This document shows positions 1 to 5,650 of a DNA stretch of 6,895 nucleotides, one piece after another. Location of the stretch: positions 1-6,895 of the forward strand of contig JAUXFR010000076.1 in assembly GCA_030622805.1 (NCBI GenBank). Direction: 5' to 3'. A program made the position numbers and the translations under genes. The notes beneath the pieces were generated by a model. It was given only the letters and a program-made list of their open reading frames with translations. It was not told the origin of the DNA and searched no databases. This stretch comes from Anaerolineae bacterium (lineage in GTDB: Bacteria > Chloroflexota > Anaerolineae > Anaerolineales > UBA4823). Numbering within the stretch: position 1 is the stretch's first letter; each line of letters begins with the position of its first letter.

Positions 1-906
1 CATTGTCGATTCGCTCTTCCCCTGGCTCGATTTCGGTTTACTGACAGCAGCAGAGATAACCGCTGCGGCTGTCAGAGCATCTACGGGCTGCTTTGTTGGG
101 GTTTGTACTTCTTGCTGTGCTGCTGCGCTTGCCAGGTCAGTATCCAGCTCGCTGGAAGGTTGAGGGACTGTTGACTCTTGCTTGTCATCACCCGTTGGTT
201 GAGGAGCCGCTTGAAGCGCGAGCAAGTAGACTTTACCCTTACCCTGTTTCGCCTGAATCAGGACTGCCCTCATATCCCTGACATTTCGGCTTAATACCCG
301 CCGACGCATACTCTCGGGACCCTGTCCATACAGACCGGCGAGCACATCTTTCTCCCAATTAGGGTACTGTTTATCAGAGATCAACAGCGTATCATTAGGA
401 TCAAGCTGTGTATGGTCGTACCGTATGGGAGCAGTTTTCGCCAATCCCAGACCGCGCCCGGAAAGGTCGGGTGCATGGATATGATATACCTCTCCCCGAG
501 TGATGAAGAAGGCATGCACCGGACCCGATTGAGCCAGGTATAGCTGCCCACTGCGGTTCACAATCTGTGAAAGAAAACCGACTGCAGGCTGTCCCGCACC
601 TGGATTCTTAAGATTAAGGTCCAACAACTGTCCATTAAGCGTTTCCGCCACGTTTCGCAATGCAGCCGTAACAGAACCGGATGTTTTATAATACACCGTT
701 GCCAGATCATTCAGCAGTTGATCCTGGGGTTCTTTCAGCAGCGATGCATTGCCAACCAGAGTCAGAAGGAAGATCAGATGATCGTCACCACGACTGCGTG
801 CCGCCCGCCGAAAGTGATCGCCAGCATATAAACCCACTAAACCAGCGATATCCTGTCCATCTTTGCGATGAACGGGCAAGACATAAAGATCCATCATAGT
901 GCTCAT
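1..906 (-). CDS. Uncharacterised protein with PP2C-like features, partial (C-terminus off the window)
   Basis: An open frame runs without a stop from ATG at 906 to the left edge, giving the first 302 residues. Residues 1-235 look like a folded soluble domain. A helical stretch (about 62-98) is followed by strand-rich sequence with GQLYLAQSGPVHAFF (120-134), a GRGLGL turn (150-155) and LDPNDTLLISD (168-178). The last resembles the PP2C element 'l.pGD.lll.sDG', and the QSG near 126-128 sits where PP2C enzymes have GDS. The usual metal-binding aspartates are therefore mostly missing, so a catalytically dead PP2C-like fold is my inference. From memory, similar uncharacterised proteins occur in Anaerolineae. 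Residues 236-302 form a Gln/Pro/Ser/Thr/Ala-rich linker with no predicted fold, suggesting another domain beyond the edge. No Shine-Dalgarno precedes ATG 906. In-frame ATGs at 897 and 894 are alternative starts. The gene is divergent from the acetyltransferase. Its existence is well supported; its function is not. Confidence 0.8.
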   Translation of the reverse strand, partial: MSTMMDLYVLPVHRKDGQDIAGLVGLYAGDHFRRAARSRGDDHLIFLLTLVGNASLLKEPQDQLLNDLATVYYKTSGSVTAALRNVAETLNGQLLDLNLKNPGAGQPAVGFLSQIVNRSGQLYLAQSGPVHAFFITRGEVYHIHAPDLSGRGLGLAKTAPIRYDHTQLDPNDTLLISDKQYPNWEKDVLAGLYGQGPESMRRRVLSRNVRDMRAVLIQAKQGKGKVYLLALQAAPQPTGDDKQESTVPQPSSELDTDLASAAAQQEVQTPTKQPVDALTAAAVISAAVSKPKSSQGKSESTM

Positions 907-927
907 AACAGTACCATTATACTGGTA
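907..927. promoter_or_regulatory. Divergent promoter region with overlapping -10 elements
   Basis: On the minus strand a perfect consensus TATAAT lies at 921-916. The expected transcription start is about 909, almost on the ATG at 906, which would give a leaderless or nearly leaderless transcript and fits the missing Shine-Dalgarno. On the plus strand TATACT at 918-923 could start transcription near 930, giving a leader of about 70 bases for the acetyltransferase. The two hexamers overlap by four bases. Neither has a convincing -35 element at 15-18 bases. The region also holds two overlapping dyads, TACCA/TGGTA (912-916 and 923-927) and CAGTA/TACTG (909-913 and 920-924), so a regulator could bind here. 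Confidence 0.45.
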
Positions 928-998
928 AAATGAAACTCACGGCGGTAAGACGAACCAAAGCAGGAACCATAAAACCATACCTGCCTATCGAGGGAAAA

Positions 999-2024
999 AT
1001 GCAATTCGATGTAATTCAGTCCATAAAATCATTAAACAACCTTGCCGAAGAGTGGAACGATCTATTAACCTGTTGCAGTGCAAGTCACGTGCCATTTTTA
1101 CGGCACGAGTATCAGAGTGCCTGGTGGCAGACCAGGGGGGGCGGCGAATGGCCGGAAAGCGAATTATACGTTGTTGCCGGGCGTCAAGAAGACGGTGAAT
1201 TAATCGGCATCGCTCCGTTGTTTTTTAGCCCCAATCTGGAACTTACCCCTGCCTTACTCTTGTTAGGCAGCATTGAGATCTCCGATTACCTGGATCTGAT
1301 CATCCGTTCTGACGCTGCTACGGAGTTCATCGAAGCCCTGTTCGACTGGTTGGATGGTAACCAGGTTCCAGAATGGCAGATGTTGGACTGGTACAACATC
1401 CTGGAGGATTCACCGACCTTGCCTGCCATGAAAGCAGCGGCTGAACGGCGCGGTTGGGCTTTCCATCAAGACCAGCTTCAGCATTGTCCCTACATCCACC
1501 TGCCGGGAGACTGGGATACCTACCTGGCGGGAATCAACAAGAAACAACGCCACGAAATTCAGCGTAAAATGCGGCGCGCCGATGCCTATCCCGCACCTGT
1601 ACGCTGGTACATCGTGGAAGACGGATCAACACTCGATCAGGAAATTGATACATTCTTAGAATTGATGGCGCAGGATCCGGAGAAAGACAATTTCTTGACT
1701 GACGTGATGCGCACCCAGATGCACGCCGCAGCGCGTGCAGCCTTTGAAGCTGGCTGGCTGCAGCTGGCTTTCTTGAAAGCTGGAGAGAGGAAAGTCGCTG
1801 GATATCTAAACTTTGATTTCGGTGGTCACATCTGGGTTTATAACTCGGGTTTGGATTATAGATTCAGTGACTTATCACCTGGATGGGTGTTGCTGGGTCA
1901 TCTCCTGAAGTGGGCCAATGATAACGGACGCCAGTATTTCGACTTTATGCGCGGTAACGAGGCATACAAGTACCGTTTCGGCGCAGTGGATCGATTTGTG
2001 GTGCGCGCTACAGTTCGCAGATAA
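999..2024 (+). CDS. GNAT-family N-acetyltransferase, FemAB/CelD-like (BioF2-like acetyltransferase domain)
   Basis: This 341-residue protein matches the acetyltransferase family grouped with CelD and FemAB (PF13480/COG5653 type). The N-terminal part starts with a strand, then LAEEWNDLL (15-23) and VPFLRHEYQSAWW (31-43), the family's usual opening. The second half carries INKKQRHEIQRKMRR (179-193) and FDFMRGNEAYKYRFG (314-328), the hallmark C-terminal motif. Members transfer acyl or aminoacyl groups and often belong to envelope or polysaccharide gene sets; the substrate here cannot be told. No signal peptide or membrane helix is visible, so it should be cytosolic. The frame stays open upstream to an ATG at 930, but I prefer the ATG at 999. 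It has GAGGG at 990-994, and the family's conserved N-terminus begins right there, whereas the extra 23 residues look non-conserved and basic. The stop overlaps the mobA ribosome site, so the two genes are probably co-transcribed. Confidence 0.87.
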   Translation: MQFDVIQSIKSLNNLAEEWNDLLTCCSASHVPFLRHEYQSAWWQTRGGGEWPESELYVVAGRQEDGELIGIAPLFFSPNLELTPALLLLGSIEISDYLDLIIRSDAATEFIEALFDWLDGNQVPEWQMLDWYNILEDSPTLPAMKAAAERRGWAFHQDQLQHCPYIHLPGDWDTYLAGINKKQRHEIQRKMRRADAYPAPVRWYIVEDGSTLDQEIDTFLELMAQDPEKDNFLTDVMRTQMHAAARAAFEAGWLQLAFLKAGERKVAGYLNFDFGGHIWVYNSGLDYRFSDLSPGWVLLGHLLKWANDNGRQYFDFMRGNEAYKYRFGAVDRFVVRATVRR

Positions 2025-2033
2025 GGAGCATTT

Positions 2034-2636
2034 ATGTTCAGCATTGTGATCCAGGCCGGTGGTCAGTCCAGCCGCATGGAACAGGATAAAGCGCTGCTTC
2101 CGTTTTTTGAGGAACCGCTCATTCAACGCGTGTTGGATCGCGTTCGCCCTATCGCGGATGAGATATTGGTCACGACCAACCAGCCGGATAGCTACCGATT
2201 TCTTGATGTCCCTCTTTATACTGACCTGGTTCCCAGAAGAGGCGCTCTTGGTGGTCTATTCACTGCGCTGAGGGCTGCTTCGCATCCGCTGGTTGCGGTA
2301 TTAGCCTGCGATATGCCCTTCGTGAACGCCACGCTGCTGACCGCCGAACGCGTTATCCTGCAAACAACCTTGTCCGATGTTGTGATACCCCAAACTATTG
2401 AGGGACTGGAACCATTCCATGCAATTTATCGCAAGGAAGTGTGCCTTCCAGCAGTCCAATCAGCAATGAAAAACAACCATTGGCGGGTGGATGCCTGGTT
2501 CGATCAGGTCAAGCTGTACTGCCTCACTTCCTCCATGATTGAACAATATGATCCCGAAATGCTCAGTTTCTTTAACATCAATACCCCCGAGGATTTAAAG
2601 GAGGCAATCCGGATCGAGGAAGGGTTGAATCACTGA
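2034..2636 (+). CDS. mobA: Molybdenum cofactor guanylyltransferase MobA
   Basis: MobA attaches GMP from GTP to molybdopterin-Mo to make the guanine dinucleotide cofactor of DMSO-reductase-family molybdoenzymes; it acts in the cytosol. At 200 residues the length is typical. The nucleotide-binding signature is at 7-21 (QAGGQSSRMEQDKAL, with R14, D18 and K19). RRGALGGLFTAL (68-79) follows, then ACDMPF (91-96) with the metal-binding Asp93, EPFHAIYRK (126-134), and FFNINTPEDL (179-188), the usual closing motif. One oddity is Glu16, where most members have Gly after 'RM', and Gln7, where Leu is usual. The start is fixed by TAAGGAG at 2022-2028, five bases before the ATG and overlapping the upstream stop, which implies coupling to the acetyltransferase. 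No other cofactor-synthesis or molybdoenzyme gene is in the window. A related nucleotidyltransferase such as MocA is a less likely alternative. Confidence 0.9.
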   Translation: MFSIVIQAGGQSSRMEQDKALLPFFEEPLIQRVLDRVRPIADEILVTTNQPDSYRFLDVPLYTDLVPRRGALGGLFTALRAASHPLVAVLACDMPFVNATLLTAERVILQTTLSDVVIPQTIEGLEPFHAIYRKEVCLPAVQSAMKNNHWRVDAWFDQVKLYCLTSSMIEQYDPEMLSFFNINTPEDLKEAIRIEEGLNH

Positions 2637-2755
2637 GTACATTATTGGATTGATTACACCGAAAGGAACAAAACCATCAAACTGCAATAAAGGCTTGAGA
2701 GAGTGACAATTATCCCATTGCTGACACCTGATCCAATCGCCAGGAGCACTTATCC

Positions 2756-4015
2756 ATGACCCTCGATCTTTCAAAAATACGCGACCAATTCCCGTCTTTG
2801 AGCCGATCCGCCATCTTCTTCGACAACCCGGGTGGTACACAGATCGTGCAATCCAGTCTGGACCGCATAAACGAATATCTGATCCAGCACAACGCCAACC
2901 ACGACGGCGTGTTTGCCACCAGTCGGCAATCTGACGCAGTTTTAGATCAAGCACACGCCGCAGTGGCGGATTTCCTCAACGCTGAGTGTCCCGAAGAAAT
3001 CGTTTTTGGTCCCAATATGACAACGCTCACTTTCCAGATCAGCCGCTCGATCGCCCGCACCTGGAATCGTGGCGACACGATCGTGGTAACCCGTCTGGAT
3101 CACGATGCTAACATCACGCCCTGGGTAATGGCAGCCGAGGAGCGTGGCTGTACGGTACGCTGGGTCGATTTCCATCCTGAAGACGGCACTCTCAACATGG
3201 AAGACCTGGCACTCGCCTTAGAGAGCAAACCGCGTTTGATAGCTGTCGGCTACGCATCCAACGCCCTGGGGACCATTAACCCGGTCATGAAAATCACCGA
3301 AATGGCGCACAATACCGGCGCGCTGGTGTATATCGACGCAGTTCAACATGCCCCACACGGTCCGATTGACGTACAGGAACTGAGCTGCGATTTCCTGGTC
3401 TGTTCGGCATACAAGTTCTTCGGACCACACGTGGGCATGCTGTACGGACGCTACGGGTTGCTCGACGAACTGACCGCCTACAGAGTTCGCCCTGCTCCGG
3501 CTGATCCACCAGGCAAGTTCATGACCGGCACCGCCAACCATGAAGGTATGGCTGGTGTGCTGGGCACTTTGGAGTATTTCGAGTGGGTTGGGGAGACTTT
3601 TGGCGAAGAGTACGAGGCTGAATATTCCGGTCGCTTCTCTGATCGCAAACTGCGTCTGAAGCAATCCATGGCCGCCATCCGCGATTACGAATACGACCTC
3701 AGCCGGGTGCTGCTGGATATCCTGGCAGAGACGCCGGGAGTTACGGTTTACGGATTACGTGACACGGATAGAGTTGCTGAGCGCGTCCCAACCGTATCGT
3801 TCAATCTAAAGGGCTGGCACCCACGTGAATTAGCGGAGGATCTGGATAAGCAGGATATCTATATCTGGGATGGTAACTACTACGCGTTAGCTGTTACGGA
3901 AAGGCTGGGAGTTGAGGATAGCGGGGGGATGGTGCGTGTGGGTCCGGTGCATTACAATACGGTTGAGGAGATAAAGCGGTTGGGTGAGGTGTTAGGTATG
4001 ATTGGAGTGCACTGA
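2756..4015 (+). CDS. Class V aminotransferase, cysteine desulfurase-like (VC1184-type subfamily)
   Basis: This 419-residue PLP enzyme has the fold-type I architecture of the NifS/SufS/Csd group. The N-terminal IFFDNPGGTQI (20-30) matches the family opening 'ylDn.a..q'. FGPNMTTLTF (84-93) and TRLDHDANITPW (112-123) follow. VYIDAVQHAPHG (191-202) supplies Asp194 and His198 for the cofactor ring, and SAYKFFGPHVG (217-227) supplies the Schiff-base Lys220, with Tyr where desulfurases usually have His. Near the C-terminus, IWDGNYYALAV (370-380) occupies the place of the SufS loop that carries the catalytic cysteine, so that residue appears to be Tyr here. VRVGPVHYNTVEEI (393-406) is typical of the VC1184-type subfamily (TIGR01976). 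The reaction is therefore uncertain; genuine desulfurase activity is doubtful. AGGAG at 2742-2746 lies nine bases before the ATG. The 119-base gap after mobA shows neither a clear promoter nor a terminator, so read-through from mobA is possible. Confidence 0.88.
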   Translation: MTLDLSKIRDQFPSLSRSAIFFDNPGGTQIVQSSLDRINEYLIQHNANHDGVFATSRQSDAVLDQAHAAVADFLNAECPEEIVFGPNMTTLTFQISRSIARTWNRGDTIVVTRLDHDANITPWVMAAEERGCTVRWVDFHPEDGTLNMEDLALALESKPRLIAVGYASNALGTINPVMKITEMAHNTGALVYIDAVQHAPHGPIDVQELSCDFLVCSAYKFFGPHVGMLYGRYGLLDELTAYRVRPAPADPPGKFMTGTANHEGMAGVLGTLEYFEWVGETFGEEYEAEYSGRFSDRKLRLKQSMAAIRDYEYDLSRVLLDILAETPGVTVYGLRDTDRVAERVPTVSFNLKGWHPRELAEDLDKQDIYIWDGNYYALAVTERLGVEDSGGMVRVGPVHYNTVEEIKRLGEVLGMIGVH

Positions 4016-4063
4016 ACATCTCCTTTGTGACAACAATTCATCAACATCTCCTCCTGGAAAAGA

Positions 4064-4093
4064 TTGACAATATCCAGGTTTTAATGGTAATAT
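4064..4093 (+). promoter_or_regulatory. Sigma-70-type promoter of the cold-shock gene
   Basis: A perfect TTGACA (4064-4069) is followed after 18 bases by TAATAT (4088-4093). Transcription would start near 4100, leaving an untranslated leader of about 95 bases ahead of the cold-shock gene. Long leaders are a known trait of cspA-type mRNAs. A CCTGGA/TCCAGG dyad (4053-4058 and 4073-4078) brackets the -35 element. Confidence 0.7.
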
Positions 4094-4139
4094 AGGTTGC
4101 TTGTTAACAGAAGTTCTAAATAAGAAAGATGCACTCTTT

Positions 4140-4196
4140 TGATTTGGAACCCATGTATGACCAAAGCAACAAATTTATGAAAGGAGTTCCAAATCA
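4140..4196 (+). promoter_or_regulatory. Leader inverted repeat ending on the cold-shock start codon
   Basis: GATTTGGAAC (4141-4150) and GTTCCAAATC (4186-4195) are perfect reverse complements, and T4140-A4196 adds an eleventh pair. The 35-base loop (4151-4185) exposes most of the AAAGGAG ribosome site (4180-4186). The stem holds the spacer and the first base of the ATG. A structure here could tune translation initiation with temperature, as known for cspA leaders in other bacteria; that role is inference. A second small stem, AAAGA/TCTTT (4125-4129 and 4135-4139), lies just upstream. Confidence 0.55.
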
Positions 4197-4405
4197 TGTC
4201 CGAAAAAGAACAAGGCGTCGTTAAATGGTTCAATGGCTCAAAAGGCTACGGCTTTATCGAGCGAGAATCGGGCGAAGATGTATTCGTCCATTACACAGCC
4301 ATTTTGGGCGACGGTTTCCGCAACCTGGATGAAGGCCAGCGCGTAGAATTTACCGTCACCCAAGGCGCAAAAGGACCTCAGGCAGAAGAAGTTGTTCTTC
4401 TCTAG
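4196..4405 (+). CDS. Cold-shock protein, CspA family
   Basis: A single cold-shock domain of 69 residues, the standard length for the family. These cytosolic five-stranded OB-fold proteins bind single-stranded RNA and DNA and act as RNA chaperones. GVVKWFNGSKGYGFI (7-21) contains the RNP1 motif KGYGFI, and DVFVHYTAI (28-36) contains RNP2 with VFVHY. The GFRNLDEGQRVEF segment (40-52) and the terminal GPQAEEVVLL match the usual ending. AAAGGAG at 4180-4186 lies nine bases before the ATG, fixing the start. The gene stands alone: it has its own promoter (4064-4093), a structured leader and a terminator 25 bases after the stop. Members of this family may be cold-induced or constitutive; the long structured leader favours post-transcriptional control. 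Confidence 0.96.
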   Translation: MSEKEQGVVKWFNGSKGYGFIERESGEDVFVHYTAILGDGFRNLDEGQRVEFTVTQGAKGPQAEEVVLL

Positions 4406-4430
4406 AACAATTGCTTAACTTGATCCAAGG

Positions 4431-4465
4431 TAGAGCAGCTAAATATTTAGCTGCTCTATTTTTTT
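4431..4465 (+). terminator. Intrinsic terminator of the cold-shock gene
   Basis: A perfect palindrome with 14-base arms (4431-4444 and 4445-4458) is followed directly by seven T residues (4459-4465). It begins 25 bases after the cold-shock stop. The arms start TAGAGCAGCT, so the RNA would form a stem of about 12 pairs with a tight AU-rich loop. Confidence 0.92.
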
Positions 4466-4704
4466 AACTTTCCTTGTGAACAATATCAGCCGGAGCCTGT
4501 CCTGTTATATATGAAATAATCCTTAATTAATGCATGGGTGAACTTCCTCTCATAGCACAAAATCTGATGCGAAGAAAGCGATAAGTGTTCGGTAATCGTC
4601 TATCAGGACAAGTTACGCTGCTCGAGCATTACTGGACATCCAATTCTTCCAGTCTCCAATCAAGACAAAGCAAGGATTTTTGATACCCATTATTTTCTAT
4701 TGTC
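4466..4704. other. Intergenic spacer without a recognisable gene
   Basis: I find no plausible coding frame, RNA gene or repeat family in these 239 bases. The only local structure is a modest dyad, ACTGGA/TCCAGT (4631-4636 and 4648-4653), with an 11-base spacer and no following T tract. Confidence 0.6.
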
Positions 4705-4733
4705 TTGCGAAACTACACGAATTCAACTATACT
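4705..4733 (+). promoter_or_regulatory. Sigma-70-type promoter of the DUF308 gene
   Basis: TTGCGA (4705-4710) and TATACT (4728-4733) are separated by the optimal 17 bases. The expected start is near 4740, giving a leader of about 110 bases. Confidence 0.6.
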
Positions 4734-4734
4734 T

Positions 4735-4749
4735 TGTATAAGTTATACA
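4735..4749 (+). promoter_or_regulatory. Candidate operator dyad at the DUF308 gene transcription start
   Basis: TGTATAA (4735-4741) and TTATACA (4743-4749) form a perfect 7-base dyad around a single central G. It begins two bases after the -10 element and covers the predicted start site, a position where a bound repressor would block initiation. The sequence is AT-rich, so chance is possible, and no regulator gene is in the window. Confidence 0.4.
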
Positions 4750-4799
4750 CTTCTATCGCTTGGATTTGCGATACCCTCATCCGGTGCGTGCGATAGAAG
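4750..4799 (+). promoter_or_regulatory. Leader stem-loop with an alternative pairing upstream of the DUF308 gene
   Basis: CTTCTATCGC (4750-4759) pairs perfectly with GCGATAGAAG (4790-4799) across a 30-base loop. The GCGATA core is repeated inside the loop at 4768-4773 and can pair with TATCGC (4754-4759) in a shorter 6-base stem with an 8-base loop. The two stems exclude each other. The structure ends 34 bases before the ribosome site. No T tract follows either stem, so it is not a simple terminator. Confidence 0.45.
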
Positions 4800-4848
4800 A
4801 AGAAAACCATATTTCATAAATTCATTATCAAGTAAGGAGGAATAATCA

Positions 4849-5382
4849 ATGACAAGTGATGTTATTAGCAGGTCCGAAGACGCTGGCGTCCCCTGGTGGC
4901 TTGTTCTGATTGAAGGTATCGCTCTTGTAATTCTCGGAATCCTGCTGCTGATCAATACTGGGATCACGACCGTCATCCTGGTTCAGATCCTGGGTATCTA
5001 TTGGCTGATCGCTGGCATTTTCAAAATCGTCAGCATTTTCCAGGATAACTCCATGTGGGGCTGGAAGCTGTTCGCCGGCATCCTGGGTATCATCGCCGGC
5101 ATTATCGTTGTCCGCCACCCGGTATGGTCGCCTGTAGTGGTCAGCTCCGCGCTGATCATCGTGCTCGGTATCGAAGGCATCATCATCGGGATTGTAAGTA
5201 TCGTCCAGGCATTCCGCGGCGCTGGTTGGGGTGCAGGGATTCTGGGTGCGATCAGCATTTTGATCGGTGCCCTGCTGCTGGCCAACCTGTATCTGTTCGC
5301 CTTCTCACTGCCCTGGGTGATTGGCGTCCTGGCGATCATCGGCGGTATCATCGCCATCATCGCCGCATTCCGAATGAAATAA
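4849..5382 (+). CDS. DUF308/HdeD-family membrane protein
   Basis: A 177-residue, strongly hydrophobic protein with six predicted membrane helices (about 17-36, 41-64, 73-90, 95-120, 127-148, 150-174) and a short polar N-terminus. The paired-helix layout, the GIYWLIAGIFKI segment (49-60) and the VVRHPVWSP loop (87-95) are typical of the DUF308 family (PF03729). E. coli HdeD, which protects against acid at high cell density, belongs to this family. In most bacteria the exact role is unknown, so acid or envelope stress is only a guess by homology. No signal peptide beyond the first helix is visible. AAGGAGG (4834-4840) lies eight bases before the ATG, an excellent ribosome site. The gene is a single-gene unit with its own promoter (4705-4733), operator-like dyad, leader stem and terminator. 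Translations in other frames give His/Arg-rich frames that are shadows. Confidence 0.87.
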   Translation: MTSDVISRSEDAGVPWWLVLIEGIALVILGILLLINTGITTVILVQILGIYWLIAGIFKIVSIFQDNSMWGWKLFAGILGIIAGIIVVRHPVWSPVVVSSALIIVLGIEGIIIGIVSIVQAFRGAGWGAGILGAISILIGALLLANLYLFAFSLPWVIGVLAIIGGIIAIIAAFRMK

Positions 5383-5461
5383 CAAACTCAAGCCAATTTC
5401 AACCTGCACGGTATCCCAAAACCACTGGCTGTGGTTTCTGGACGCAGGAACGATCGTGAAT

Positions 5462-5504
5462 AGTTAAACTGCGAGCTTATCATTGCTCGCAGTTTAACTT
5501 TTTT
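5462..5504 (+). terminator. Intrinsic terminator of the DUF308 gene
   Basis: GTTAAACTGCGAGC (5463-5476) pairs perfectly with GCTCGCAGTTTAAC (5485-5498) across an 8-base loop. A5462 pairs with T5499 to add a further pair. Six T residues end at 5504. It lies about 80 bases after the stop. A smaller hairpin, AAACCAC/GTGGTTT (5419-5425 and 5431-5437), precedes it. The T tract serves only the plus strand, so it does not terminate the converging transporter gene. Confidence 0.92.
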
Positions 5505-5650
5505 CGTAATCAATAATAATATAATTTTTGTGTTTAGCGTTTGACCAATTATTCTCATACATACTCATAGCAGATATTCAGCCGTTGTGAGCTGCTTGAG
5601 GGCTTTGGACTGCATGCACAAATGATTACGATCGCCAGGGTCAGGGATGA

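Noticed and set aside
681..899. Plus-strand frame of 72 codons
   Set aside because: It lies antisense to the PP2C-like gene, has His/Arg-rich nonsense composition and no ribosome site.
930..998. Extended start (ATG at 930) for the acetyltransferase
   Set aside because: The extra 23 residues are basic and look non-conserved, the ATG has no ribosome site and would lie at the predicted transcription start; the ATG at 999 has GAGGG and the family's normal N-terminus.
1875..2126. Minus-strand frame of 83 codons across the acetyltransferase-mobA junction
   Set aside because: It is antisense to two well-supported genes and has no family resemblance or ribosome site.
2595..2954. Minus-strand frame covering the mobA-aminotransferase gap
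   Set aside because: Its sequence is Trp/Arg/Cys-rich and antisense to the aminotransferase start; it looks like a shadow frame.
4431..4458. Perfect palindrome considered as an operator or mobile-element end
   Set aside because: It directly follows the cold-shock gene and is followed by seven T residues, so an intrinsic terminator explains it.
4631..4653. Dyad ACTGGA/TCCAGT as a small RNA terminator
   Set aside because: Only six pairs, no T tract after it and no promoter at a sensible distance upstream.
5055..5459. Plus-strand frame of 134 codons inside the DUF308 gene
   Set aside because: It is a +1 shadow of the membrane protein, rich in His and Arg from repeated ATC codons read out of frame.
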